DNA of 58,077 bases. Source: an uncultured Myxococcales bacterium. GTDB lineage: Bacteria > Myxococcota_A > Polyangia > Polyangiales > Polyangiaceae. The notes beneath the pieces are model-generated. The model had not been told where the DNA came from, ran no database searches, and was given only the letters and a program-made list of their open reading frames with translations. The stretch covers positions 1 to 58,077 of the forward strand of contig CALFNG010000477.1 in the NCBI GenBank assembly GCA_937902985.1, read 5' to 3'. Position numbers and translations under genes: made by a program. Shown here piece after piece: positions 8,906 through 16,410 of this stretch (position 1 is its first letter; each line of letters starts with the position of its first letter).

Positions 8906-10345
8906 ATGCGTCGTCCCGCGCGTCGGCTTGCTTCCCGCGCGGTCGCTATCGTGGCGCTGAGCGCGGCGCTGGCGACGGCTCGCGACGGCCGCGCCGAGAC
9001 GAAGGCGCCCGTCGTCATCTGGCCGACGCTGACCCCGACGGGGGACGCGCCCGGCGGCGGCCCGCTGCACAAGCCGCAGCCCACGAGCGAGCGTGACGCG
9101 TTCGGCCGCGCCATGGAGCTCGACGCCACCCTCCGCGACGCGGTTCAAGACCTGGGGTTCGACCTCTACGTGGCCGACGCGGGACCGGCCACCGGTCACA
9201 CGCGCGACCAGGACCTCGTCGAGCGCGCCGCGGGCTCCGCGGCGAACGGCTCGCCCGAGGGCGGCACCTGGGTCGTCAGCCCGCGCATCGAGCCGGCCGG
9301 GGGCGGCGAGTACGTCGTGCGCATCATCGTCGTCGCGCCCGACGGGCACGAGCTTCGCGTGCGCGTCGAGACCGTTCAGGCCGACTCGGTGAGCGTGCGG
9401 GGTCTCGTGATGCTGCGCGATCTGCTGTCGCCGAACGCCGCCGCCCAGGCCGCGATCGAGCAGGAGCGCGAGCGAGCCGCGCGAGGCTCGGCGCAAGGGA
9501 TCATGCATCCGCCTCGATCGCAGGGGCGCGCGGTGCTGGCCGTTAACTCCGCGCTCTTCGGCGCCTTCACCGCGTACAGCCTGCAGCGGGCGAGCGGTTC
9601 CGACGATCCGCGCGTCCTCTATCCCCTGCTCGCCGTGGGCACCGGCATCGGCATCGGCGCGTCGCTCCTCGTGGCCGACGAGTGGAACATCACGCCCGGC
9701 GACGCATGGTTCCTGACCGCCGGCGGCTGGTGGGGCGCCGCCACCGGGTTCCTCATCGCGGCGGGCGCCAACGTGCAGCCAATCGACGATCGCTACACCT
9801 GGGGCGTCGGCGGAGGCCTCGTCGGGGTCAGCCTCGCGACGCTCGCGCTGACGCAGTCGACCATGGATGAGGGCGACGCGATGATCGCCCACTCCGGAGG
9901 CGCGCTCGGCCTGCTGCTCGGCGGCGCGACCGAGCTCCTGGGCAAGGGAAAGACGCCGGCCGACGCGACCCCGTACCGCGGCATGGGCTACGGGACCGCG
10001 ATCGGCGTCGTCGCGGCGGGCGCGCTGGCGACCCAGGTCACCGTGGCGCCGTCGCGCGTCTTGCTCATCGACGTCGGGGTCGGCGGAGGGGCGCTCATCG
10101 GAGCCGCCGCGGCGAGTCCGCTCATCTTCCAGAACCTGACCGAGAGCGCGACCCGGGGCTGGCTCTCGGCCACCATCGGAGGCAGCCTCGCGGGCGGCGT
10201 GCTCGCCTGGTACCTCACGCGCGACGCGGTGCCGTCGAAGAAGTCATGGCTGCCGTCGCTCCCGGTTCCGGGGATCCTCGGGACCAGCGCGAGCCCGACC
10301 GGCGCCAAGCCGATCTACGGCCTGTCGTGGGGAGGCGCGCTGTGA
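8906..10345 (+). CDS. Unknown envelope protein with signal peptide and multiple membrane segments
   Basis: A protein of 479 residues. The N-terminal signal (RAVAIVALSAALATA) is followed by a soluble domain of about 150 residues with a conserved-looking TWVVSPRIEPAGGGEYVVRIIVVAPDGHEL block. A second half of seven or more Gly/Ala-rich hydrophobic segments follows (LLAVGTGIGIGASLLVADEWNI, GALGLLLGGATELLG, VGGGALIGAAAASPLI). The architecture resembles myxobacterial proteins with a periplasmic sensory part and a glycine-zipper membrane part, but no family is recognised. A GGGGG ribosome site precedes the ATG. Its stop overlaps the next start as GTGA. Confidence 0.65.
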   Translation: MRRPARRLASRAVAIVALSAALATARDGRAETKAPVVIWPTLTPTGDAPGGGPLHKPQPTSERDAFGRAMELDATLRDAVQDLGFDLYVADAGPATGHTRDQDLVERAAGSAANGSPEGGTWVVSPRIEPAGGGEYVVRIIVVAPDGHELRVRVETVQADSVSVRGLVMLRDLLSPNAAAQAAIEQERERAARGSAQGIMHPPRSQGRAVLAVNSALFGAFTAYSLQRASGSDDPRVLYPLLAVGTGIGIGASLLVADEWNITPGDAWFLTAGGWWGAATGFLIAAGANVQPIDDRYTWGVGGGLVGVSLATLALTQSTMDEGDAMIAHSGGALGLLLGGATELLGKGKTPADATPYRGMGYGTAIGVVAAGALATQVTVAPSRVLLIDVGVGGGALIGAAAASPLIFQNLTESATRGWLSATIGGSLAGGVLAWYLTRDAVPSKKSWLPSLPVPGILGTSASPTGAKPIYGLSWGGAL

Positions 10346-10854
10346 TCTCGCGGCGCGATCGGCTGTACCTCTTCGGCAATTGCTGCGTCGGCGCGGCCAT
10401 CGCCAACGTTCTGATCAACGCCTTCCTCGGCTGGGCCACCTTTCGTAGCCTCGGTGTTCCGGCGCTGCCCGTGTGGCGCGTCCCCGGGGTCGCCGCCGAT
10501 CTCGCCGGCACCGCCTTCGGCGTCACCTTCGGCACCTGCCTGGGCATGGGGCTCCAGGTGCGGCGCGACATGCGGCGCGGCAAGATCGGCCACGTCGACC
10601 TGTCCCCCGGGATCGCGACTCTGCTCGCGCGGTTTCCGCTGGGTACGCTCCAGCGAAGCTTTGGCCTCGGCATGGTCGCCGTTCCCCTCTTCGCGCTCCC
10701 CGTGATCGCCGCGATCGTCGTGCTTGGCGTCGGCTCGATGGGCCGCGTCCCCTACGTCACGTTGAAGTCCGCCCTCGCGGCGGTCGAAGCGGCGGTCGTC
10801 ACGCCCTTCATCGTCCTCGCCGCGCTCGCCGACGTGAAGCGACGCGCCGATTAG
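10342..10854 (+). CDS. Small multi-pass membrane protein of unknown function
   Basis: A protein of 170 residues with four predicted membrane segments: around 10-30 (LYLFGNCCVGAAIANVLINAFLG), 50-70 (DLAGTAFGVTFGTCLGMGLQ), 105-135 (GMVAVPLFALPVIAAIVVLG) and 145-165. A basic loop RRDMRRGKI lies between the second and third. The GTG start is fixed by a four-base GTGA overlap with the preceding gene, so the two are translationally coupled and may form a complex. No homologous family is recognised. Confidence 0.7.
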   Translation: MISRRDRLYLFGNCCVGAAIANVLINAFLGWATFRSLGVPALPVWRVPGVAADLAGTAFGVTFGTCLGMGLQVRRDMRRGKIGHVDLSPGIATLLARFPLGTLQRSFGLGMVAVPLFALPVIAAIVVLGVGSMGRVPYVTLKSALAAVEAAVVTPFIVLAALADVKRRAD

Positions 10855-11056
10855 AGAGAGGGAGATTGGCCGCAGAGGCGCAGAGGGCGCAGAGGAAAGA
10901 GGGGGTTCGTAGCCTAGCGGCGCGCACGAGGTGGCGTTCGATTCGACGCTCGCGACGTACGGCGACGCCCGATGTCGGCGCGCGCGACGCATGTCTCGAA
11001 CCCCACTCTCTGCTCTGCGCCCTCTGCGCCTCTGCGGCTAATCTCCCTCTCGTCCG
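10855..11056. repeat. Palindromic repeat copy A (two arms of about 50 bp)
   Basis: Two inverted arms, the left one containing GATTGGCCGCAGAGGCGCAG and the right one its reverse complement with one substitution (TTAGCC for TTGGCC), flank about 100 bases of unrelated sequence. The left arm starts at the base after the stop of the membrane protein gene. The right arm ends about 20 bases before the stop of the convergent LEA14-like gene. In RNA from either strand it would fold into a very long GC-rich hairpin, so it may double as a bidirectional terminator. Further copies lie near 12.1, 27.5 (half), 49.86 (relic), 53.1 and 57.9 kb. Confidence 0.9.
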
Positions 11057-11078
11057 AGAGAGCGCGCCGGTGCCGTGA

Positions 11079-11558
11079 CTAACGGGTGATGCCGGGCAAC
11101 GAGTTGAGGGCGGCGCTGACGAGCTGGTCGTGCGACACCGTGCCCGCGATGTGAAATGGCACCGAGACCGCGATCAGGTCGCCGCCGAGATCGACGGTCC
11201 CGTCGACCGTGAACGGGATCGCGGCGCGGGTCGCGGCGAGCTGGGCGAGGGCGCTCATGTCGGTCCACTTCAGGGACATCGGCACATCGAGCTTCGTGGA
11301 CTTGCCGGCCGGGAGGGTCACCGCGTTCGGGATCGTGGCCGTGCCCAGATCGAAGTTCTGCCCCACGACGATCTTCGCCGTGACGTCGCGCACCGGGAGG
11401 TCGATGGCGTTCGGGTTCGTGGCCGTGAGCATGACGTCGAGATGAACGGCCAGCATATCCATCGACGTCACGGTCGCCTGTTCGGGGACGATCGTCGGCG
11501 GGGCCGGCTTCGAGCAGGCGACCACCGCGACGGCCGCGACGAGGGAGACGAAGCGCAC
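11079..11558 (-). CDS. LEA14-like (LEA type 2 / WHy domain) lipoprotein
   Basis: A protein of 159 residues. The lipoprotein signal LVAAVAVVAC places the acylated Cys at about residue 15. The rest matches the LEA_2/WHy fold: LDVMLTATNPNAIDLPVRDVTA, a hydrophobic core strand IVVGQNFDLGTATI, then LPAGKSTKLDVPMSL and IPFTVDGTVDLGG. Such proteins in bacteria are linked to desiccation or cell-envelope stress. The start is GTG. It is transcribed divergently from the zinc-finger regulator, sharing a 102-base promoter region that contains a marked inverted repeat. Confidence 0.85.
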   Translation of the reverse strand: MRFVSLVAAVAVVACSKPAPPTIVPEQATVTSMDMLAVHLDVMLTATNPNAIDLPVRDVTAKIVVGQNFDLGTATIPNAVTLPAGKSTKLDVPMSLKWTDMSALAQLAATRAAIPFTVDGTVDLGGDLIAVSVPFHIAGTVSHDQLVSAALNSLPGITR

Positions 11559-11611
11559 GAGCAGACGATAGCCGAAAGGCGGCGATCGGCGCGCGGATGC
11601 CGGTGCTCGAT

Positions 11612-11654
11612 GTCAGGGTGGCCTTGACGCCGGGGCCGTCAGGGCTACCCTGAC
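11612..11654. promoter_or_regulatory. Inverted-repeat operator with embedded promoter
   Basis: GTCAGGGTGGCC and GGCTACCCTGAC form 12-base inverted arms with one mismatch, 19 bases apart. The right arm also nests in a smaller perfect repeat, GTCAGGG-CTA-CCCTGAC. Between and within them lie TTGACG and, 16 bases on, TACCCT, a plausible -35/-10 pair for the zinc-finger gene, whose ATG is seven bases beyond the right arm. The layout is that of an autoregulated operator, and it could also control the divergent LEA14-like gene. Confidence 0.55.
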
Positions 11655-11660
11655 GGAAAG

Positions 11661-12038
11661 ATGGCCAGGAGGAAGCCCATGCAGGTCACGACCGCGCAGA
11701 AAGACGCCCTCTCATGCACGTTTTGCGGCAAGGACCGTCACCAGGTCGCGATGCTGGTCGCGGGTCCGGGTGTACACATCTGCGACGCGTGCGTCGCGAC
11801 CTGCGCGCGCCTCCTCACGGGGAAGCCGACGGCGGCGTTCGCCGGATGGAAGTCCCTGACGGACGAGGAGCTTCTCGCGGCTCTCCCGGCTTCGGCCGCC
11901 ACCGTGGACGTCGCCGCCGAGAAGGTGCACGAGCATGTCGACATGCTCCGACATCGGGGCATCAGCTGGGAGCGCATCGCGGTGACCCTGGGCGTGAGCC
12001 GACAGGCCGCGTGGGAGCGCTTCTCCAGCGAGAGCTGA
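11661..12038 (+). CDS. ClpX-type C4 zinc-finger protein with C-terminal HTH-like segment
   Basis: A protein of 125 residues. Residues about 18-50 form the ClpX N-terminal zinc-binding fold: [31 protein letters not shown], with CxxC pairs for one zinc. No AAA+ ATPase follows. Instead a linker with acidic helices leads to [22 protein letters not shown], a good helix-turn-helix, so this is probably a small DNA-binding regulator. The operator-like inverted repeat just upstream suggests autoregulation. Stand-alone ClpX-zinc-finger proteins are known in actinobacteria and myxobacteria but are poorly characterised. Confidence 0.8.
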   Translation: MARRKPMQVTTAQKDALSCTFCGKDRHQVAMLVAGPGVHICDACVATCARLLTGKPTAAFAGWKSLTDEELLAALPASAATVDVAAEKVHEHVDMLRHRGISWERIAVTLGVSRQAAWERFSSES

Positions 12039-12070
12039 GGCCGCGCGTTCCAACGCCGCTCACCTGGTTA

Positions 12071-12243
12071 GGAGAGAGAGATTGGCCGCGGAGGCGCAGA
12101 GGGCGCAGAGGGCGCAGAGCGGAGAGTCGGTCGAATACTGGCGACCTGAGCGGCGAATTCGATGTGCGCGTTATTTGTGCTCCAGCGCGCGCAAAACCCT
12201 CTATCCTCTGCGCTCTCTGCGGCTCTGCGGCCAATCTCTCATG
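12071..12243. repeat. Palindromic repeat copy B
   Basis: The left arm reads GAGAGAGATTGGCCGCGGAG and continues with tandem GGGCGCAGA units. The right arm ends GCGGCCAATCTCTC. About 75 bases of unique, relatively AT-rich sequence lie between them. It starts about 30 bases after the zinc-finger gene stop, and its right end directly meets the DUF1552 remnant. Confidence 0.88.
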
Positions 12244-12396
12244 CTCGACCAGCTGGGCATGTCGCAAGAGGTCGACGGCTCGACGATGCTCGACAACACC
12301 GTGCTCCTTTGGGGCAACGAGCTCGGGGTCGGCAACACGCACGACTACAAGAACATCCCCTGGGTCCTCGCCGGCGGCGCGGGCGGCTACCTGAAG
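12241..12396 (+). pseudogene. Remnant of a DUF1552 family gene
   Basis: About 52 codons encode MLDNTVLLWGNELGVGNTH followed by DYKNIPWVLAGGAGGY. This resembles the conserved near-C-terminal block of DUF1552 proteins, secreted proteins of about 450 residues frequent in myxobacteria and planctomycetes. The N-terminal 350 or so residues and the true C-terminus are absent. The left end coincides with the right arm of repeat B, and the right end runs into the stop of the convergent hydrolase. It is therefore a deletion relic; the repeat may have taken part in the rearrangement. Confidence 0.6.
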
Positions 12397-12403
12397 TCGC
12401 GGG

Positions 12404-13225
12404 CTACGAGCCGAGCTGCGCCGCGACGAAGGGCACGAGCGCGTCGTTCACGGCCGCGGGCTGCTCGAGAGTGCTGATGTGCCCCGCCTTCTCGATGAGC
12501 ACGAGCCTCGCGCCCGGTATCGCCGCGGCGATGCGCTCGGAGTGCACCGGCTCGGTCGCGCGATCTTCGCGGCCGCAGATCACGAGCGTGGGCGCGCGGA
12601 TCGACCCGAGCCGCGGCAAGACGCTCCTTCGCTGAACGACGACCGCCAGAGCCGCGCGCGCCATCCCGTTGCGCGGAGAGCCGTTGGCCGTGCGAATGAA
12701 GCGCTCGACCAGCTGCGGGTCGCGCGCCCGCGTGCTCTCCGAGAAGTAGATCGGCGCGAGCTGCGACTCGGCGAGCCCCTTCGGGAACCCGAAGCGGCGC
12801 CCGAACGACACGAAGAGGCGGTACTTCACCATGCGCGCGCGGTCCTCGGCCTCGGCGCTCGTGTCGAGCAGCGCCAGCGCGCGGACCCGAGACGGGTGCT
12901 TCAGAGCGAGCCGCATGCCCAGCATGCCGCCCCACGACAGACCTGCGAACACGGCCCGATCGATGCCGAGCTCGGCGAACGCGTCGGGGATCGCGTCGGT
13001 GTTGTCTTCGAGCGAGAACGGCGGCGGCACTTCGCTCTTGCCGTGCCCCGGCCCGTCGAACACGACGACGCGCCCGAGCGCCGCGAGCGGTTCGACCTGG
13101 GGCTTCCACATCCCACCGTCGAAGAGGAGGCTATGCCAGAGCACGATCGCGGGATCGCCGGGGCGCTTCGCGGCCCCGCGCTCCTCGTAGAACCAGCGAC
13201 CCAGACGCGTGCGGACGTAAGGCAT
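12404..13225 (-). CDS. Alpha/beta-fold hydrolase (3-oxoadipate enol-lactonase-like)
   Basis: A protein of 273 residues. The core shows the HSLL oxyanion-hole region (IVLWHSLLFDGGMWKPQ), the DGPGHGKSE block, the nucleophile elbow GLSWGGMLG, the acid in ICGREDRAT and the catalytic His in AGHISTLEQP. The set resembles PcaD/BioH-like carboxylic-ester hydrolases; the substrate is unknown. ATG 13225 was chosen because the motif spacing is then normal, and upstream in-frame codons add only basic filler. It converges on the DUF1552 remnant. Confidence 0.85.
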   Translation of the reverse strand: MPYVRTRLGRWFYEERGAAKRPGDPAIVLWHSLLFDGGMWKPQVEPLAALGRVVVFDGPGHGKSEVPPPFSLEDNTDAIPDAFAELGIDRAVFAGLSWGGMLGMRLALKHPSRVRALALLDTSAEAEDRARMVKYRLFVSFGRRFGFPKGLAESQLAPIYFSESTRARDPQLVERFIRTANGSPRNGMARAALAVVVQRRSVLPRLGSIRAPTLVICGREDRATEPVHSERIAAAIPGARLVLIEKAGHISTLEQPAAVNDALVPFVAAQLGS

Positions 13226-13356
13226 GGGGAGGGCCGAGAACTTACGCGGAGAGCCCCTTCGGCTCAAGAGCAGGGCGAGCGAGGAGGCCACGACTCTCGC
13301 TCTGGCGGGGTCATGCGCGGGCGGGATTTCCGCGCGATCGCGCACGTGACGCGAAG

Positions 13357-14154
13357 ATGAAGTGGTATGCGTACGCCATGGGGACCCGCCTGATCGTCGT
13401 CGTGGCGCCGTTCATCGCCGTCGTCGCGGCCGGAGCGCTCGCCTTGCTTCGTGCGGGCTCTCCTTCGTCGGCGGCCGAGGGGACCGTGAGTCCCGAGGTG
13501 AGGGCGACCCCCGAGGGCGTCGAGGCGGAGCGAGCGCTCGACCCTCAGGGCGGCGCGCTCCCGCCCGGCCACCCGCCCGTCGGCGCGATGAACGCGCAGC
13601 GCGGGTCGATGGGCAGCGAGGGGGCGCTCAACCCGCACGGCGGCGCGCTCCCGCCGGACCACCCGCCCATCGGCGGAATGAACGCGCAGCAGGGGCCGGC
13701 GAGCGCCGACGATGCGCCGGGGCTCCGCTGGACGATGCCGGCGGGCTGGCAAGCCGCCCCTAACCCGAGTCCGATGCGCCTCGCGACCTACCACGTCCCG
13801 GGCCCATCCGGCGGGGCCCTCGACGCGGAGATGAGCGTCGCGCGCGCGGGAGGCACGACGGAAGCCAACATCCAGCGGTGGGTAGGGCAATTCGACGACG
13901 CCGGGCCCGACGAGCAGACCGAGAAGACGGTGCGTGGGCTCCACGTGACGACCGTCGAGGTCACCGGCACGTACCTCGGGGCGGGCATGGGGCCCGGCGC
14001 TGCCTCGGCCCCGCGCCCCAAGTGGAGCTTGCTCGCCGCGATCGTCGAGACCCCGGGCTCGCCGTATTTCTTCAAGCTCGTGGGGCCGGCCGCCACGGTG
14101 CGCGCCGGGCGCGCCGCGTTCGACGGTCTCGTTGGCAGCTTCACGCCGTTGTGA
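13357..14154 (+). CDS. Secreted protein of unknown function with duplicated GHPP motif
   Basis: A protein of 265 residues. An N-terminal hydrophobic segment (LIVVVAPFIAVVAAGALALL) acts as signal or anchor. Residues about 60-115 hold two copies of a near-identical block, GGALPPGHPPVGAMNAQ and GGALPPDHPPIGGMNAQ. The C-terminal domain (about 120-260) contains WTMPAGWQAAPNPSPMRLATY and NIQRWVGQF, which recur in unnamed planctomycete and myxobacterial proteins. The PPGHPP-type block is often seen beside c-type cytochromes, and here the gene directly precedes the cytochrome island. An ATG at 13378 is an alternative start. Confidence 0.65.
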   Translation: MKWYAYAMGTRLIVVVAPFIAVVAAGALALLRAGSPSSAAEGTVSPEVRATPEGVEAERALDPQGGALPPGHPPVGAMNAQRGSMGSEGALNPHGGALPPDHPPIGGMNAQQGPASADDAPGLRWTMPAGWQAAPNPSPMRLATYHVPGPSGGALDAEMSVARAGGTTEANIQRWVGQFDDAGPDEQTEKTVRGLHVTTVEVTGTYLGAGMGPGAASAPRPKWSLLAAIVETPGSPYFFKLVGPAATVRAGRAAFDGLVGSFTPL

Positions 14155-14173
14155 CGCGCCTCCGGTCTCGGCA

Positions 14174-14422
14174 TCAGGGAGGCCGCGGCCTCGCCGATTC
14201 CCGCTCGGCCCGCGCGCGCACGTACCGCGAACGAAGGTCGGCGCCGACCGCGTAGAGGAAGGCCCCGAGCGATGCCGTCCCGAGGCCTTGACCGATCGAC
14301 ATCGCGGCGACCACGGGCACGGGCCGCGGGTCGAGCAGCGACCAGACCATCAGCCCGACGGCGGCGAGGGTGAGGACGCACGAAACGAGGACCAGGCGCG
14401 AAGTCGGAGGCGGCGGCTTCAC
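14174..14422 (-). CDS. Small two-helix membrane protein of the NapC operon
   Basis: A protein of 82 residues starting at a GTG that overlaps the NapC-like stop by four bases (GTGA), so it is translationally coupled. Two membrane helices are visible (LVLVSCVLTLAAVGLMVWSLL and VVAAMSIGQGLGTASLGAFLY), followed by a basic tail RSRYVRARAERE. The position suggests an accessory subunit of the quinol-oxidising cytochrome. The sequence is not recognised. It was found by the overlap rule, inside a longer spurious frame. Confidence 0.7.
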   Translation of the reverse strand: MKPPPPTSRLVLVSCVLTLAAVGLMVWSLLDPRPVPVVAAMSIGQGLGTASLGAFLYAVGADLRSRYVRARAERESARPRPP

Positions 14423-15144
14423 GGTGCACTTCCAGCGTCCGTCTTCGACGAGTCCGTCGGGGCCGGGTGGACTGCCGGCTCGGCGGGGGCCTCCCCCGGG
14501 GGTCGAAAATTGGGATGGGCGTATCCGTGGCAGCCGGCGCTCGCGCAGCTCACGCGACCCTGGCGCACGTCCCCGAGCGACGCCTTGTGGTCGGGGACCT
14601 CGAGCCAGAGCTTCCCTTCGGTCGAATGGCACTGCATGCAGTTGTCGTTGGGGTACGGCTTCAATAGGTGAATGGTCGTTTTTGCTTCCTCGATCGGTAC
14701 ATTTCTGTATTCCGTGTAGTAGAGCCAAACATGCCGCATACCGCCGAGCTTGGTGACGATGGTGCCGAACATCCCGTAATCCGCGTGGCACGAGTAGCAA
14801 TTTTCATTTCCGAAGAGCTTGTTACGGGCATGGCGCGATGACAGCGAAACGCTGGTGATGCTATTCGAGTCCGACGCGTGCGGTATCATCACGTGACACG
14901 AGCCGCAGAACTGCCGCTCCTTCGTCGCCTCGAAACCCTGAATGTTTCCAGCGAACGCGACGCCGATGGGAAACACACCTAGCCCGAAGAGGAGCCAGAT
15001 TCTCGACGACGGACCGAGCGGTGGCCGGAGGATCAGATATCCAACGATGATTGCGGCTGAAAGCGCAGCGCAGGCGAGCGCGACGACCGCGAGGGGAGAA
15101 GATTGGACAGTCAACAAGCGCCCTTCGCGCGAAGCGCTCCCCAC
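14419..15144 (-). CDS. NapC/NirT-family tetrahaem cytochrome c (quinol dehydrogenase)
   Basis: About 241 residues. Two N-terminal membrane segments (SPLAVVALACAALSAAIIVGYLIL and IWLLFGLGVFPIGVAFAGNI) precede a periplasmic domain with haem motifs CGSCH, CYSCH and CMQCH, and a last one spelled CASAGCH (CX4CH). NapC/NrfH proteins take electrons from quinol and pass them to periplasmic cytochromes. A soluble C-terminal extension is rich in Pro/Ala. The start is uncertain: GTG 15144 has GGAGG 13 bases upstream, while TTG codons at 15117 and 15114 follow GAAGGG more closely. It is divergent from the porin gene, so the two operons share a short promoter region. Confidence 0.88.
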   Translation of the reverse strand: MGSASREGRLLTVQSSPLAVVALACAALSAAIIVGYLILRPPLGPSSRIWLLFGLGVFPIGVAFAGNIQGFEATKERQFCGSCHVMIPHASDSNSITSVSLSSRHARNKLFGNENCYSCHADYGMFGTIVTKLGGMRHVWLYYTEYRNVPIEEAKTTIHLLKPYPNDNCMQCHSTEGKLWLEVPDHKASLGDVRQGRVSCASAGCHGYAHPNFRPPGEAPAEPAVHPAPTDSSKTDAGSAP

Positions 15145-15198
15145 ATGCGAGGAGGATCCTCCCAAGCCGGGGCAAATGGCAAGGTAGCCTTTTGCCGC

Positions 15199-16410
15199 GT
15201 GCGCCAGGCGCGTGCGGCGGCCTGGACGGTATTCGCGCTCACGGCCTCGTTCTGCGCCTTGTTCTGCGCCTCCTTCTGCCAGGTGGCCTCGGCGCAATCG
15301 ATTCGCCTCCGCGCCGACGCGCTCGCGCAGACGAGCTCCGACACCCAGACGCCCGCCGGGCTCCTCGTCTTGCAGGGGCAAGATCAGGTGCGGCCGTGGG
15401 TCGACGCCGAGGCGCTCGTCTGGACGGGGGCCAAACCGGACGCGACGGCAGACGTCCTCGTGCTCGCGGTCCGCGTGAAGGAACCTCACGGCTACGGGCA
15501 GCTGCGTGCCGGCCGCTTCGTGCTGGCGACCGGCGCCGTCCTCCCGGTGCAGCTCGACGGGATCGACGCCCTCGGCCGCACGCCCTGGGGCATGACGACG
15601 GAGGCCTTCGGAGGCGTGCCCGTCGTTCCGCGGTTCGGGGCGCGCGCCTACGACTGGCTCGTGGGAGGGCGCGTCGCCCAGAGGGTCGCCGACGCCGCGA
15701 CCGTCGGCCTCTCGTACGTGCAGCGGCGCGAGTACGGCGACGTCTCGAACGAGGAGCTCGGGGCCGACTTAGCGGCGGCCCCCGCGCGCTGGTGCGATCT
15801 GGCCGCGCGCGCCGCGTATGATCTGGTCTCGCCCGGCCTCGCCGACGCGCTGTTCTCGGCGGCCGTGCGCTCGCCCGAGTGGCGCTTCGAGGTGTTCGGG
15901 TCGCAGCGCTCGCCTTCGAGGCTGCTGCCGGCGACCTCGCTCTTCTCGGTGCTCGGAGACTTCCCGTCGCAGTCCCTCGGCGGCACGCTGCGCTGGCGGG
16001 CCGCCCCGCGCCTCGATCTGCTCGCGAGCGGCGCGGCCCAGTCCGTGGGCTCGGAGGTCGGCGGCAACGGGTGGGTGCGCTCGTCGCTGCGCCTCGACGA
16101 CCGCGGTGATGGCGCGCTCGGGCTCGAGCTGCGCCGGCAAGACGTGTCGACCGCACAGTGGAGCGGCGTGCGCGCGACCACGGCGGTCCCGCTCGGTCGC
16201 GGCTTTCGGTACGCGTCCGAAATCGAGATCGTCGTCCCCGATCACCCCGACGGCCGGGGGATCGCGTGGCCCTGGGGCCTCGTCTCCCTCGCCTGGCGGT
16301 CCGCCGCCGGGTGGGAGCTCGCCGGCGCCCTCGAGGCCTCGTCGACGCCCGAGCACCGCTACGAGACCGACGCGATCGTGCGCCTGTCGCGAGCCCTGAG
16401 CATGAAATGA
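15199..16410 (+). CDS. Outer-membrane beta-barrel of the cytochrome cluster (porin-like)
   Basis: About 403 residues. A classical signal peptide (RAAAWTVFALTASFCALFCASFCQVASAQ) is followed by strands with alternating residues, for example GQLRAGRFVLATGAVLPVQLDG, WRFEVFGSQRS and GALGLELRRQDVSTAQWSG, and ends in a strand IVRLSRALSMK. In porin-cytochrome conduits (MtrB, OmbB) such a barrel surrounds a multihaem cytochrome. This one is smaller than MtrB (about 670 residues), so the comparison rests mainly on context. The GTG at 15199 gives the best signal peptide; ATG at 15145 or 15103 would extend it. Its stop overlaps the next gene as ATGA. Confidence 0.7.
   Translation: MRQARAAAWTVFALTASFCALFCASFCQVASAQSIRLRADALAQTSSDTQTPAGLLVLQGQDQVRPWVDAEALVWTGAKPDATADVLVLAVRVKEPHGYGQLRAGRFVLATGAVLPVQLDGIDALGRTPWGMTTEAFGGVPVVPRFGARAYDWLVGGRVAQRVADAATVGLSYVQRREYGDVSNEELGADLAAAPARWCDLAARAAYDLVSPGLADALFSAAVRSPEWRFEVFGSQRSPSRLLPATSLFSVLGDFPSQSLGGTLRWRAAPRLDLLASGAAQSVGSEVGGNGWVRSSLRLDDRGDGALGLELRRQDVSTAQWSGVRATTAVPLGRGFRYASEIEIVVPDHPDGRGIAWPWGLVSLAWRSAAGWELAGALEASSTPEHRYETDAIVRLSRALSMK

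Noticed and set aside
12082-12240. Peptides such as LCALCASAAN read from the repeat arms
   Set aside because: The same peptide appears wherever the palindromic repeat is translated, so it reflects a non-coding repeat rather than a protein family.
10855-12243. CRISPR array
   Set aside because: The repeat units near 11 and 12 kb are inverted pairs around one unique centre, not regularly spaced direct repeats, and no cas gene is present.
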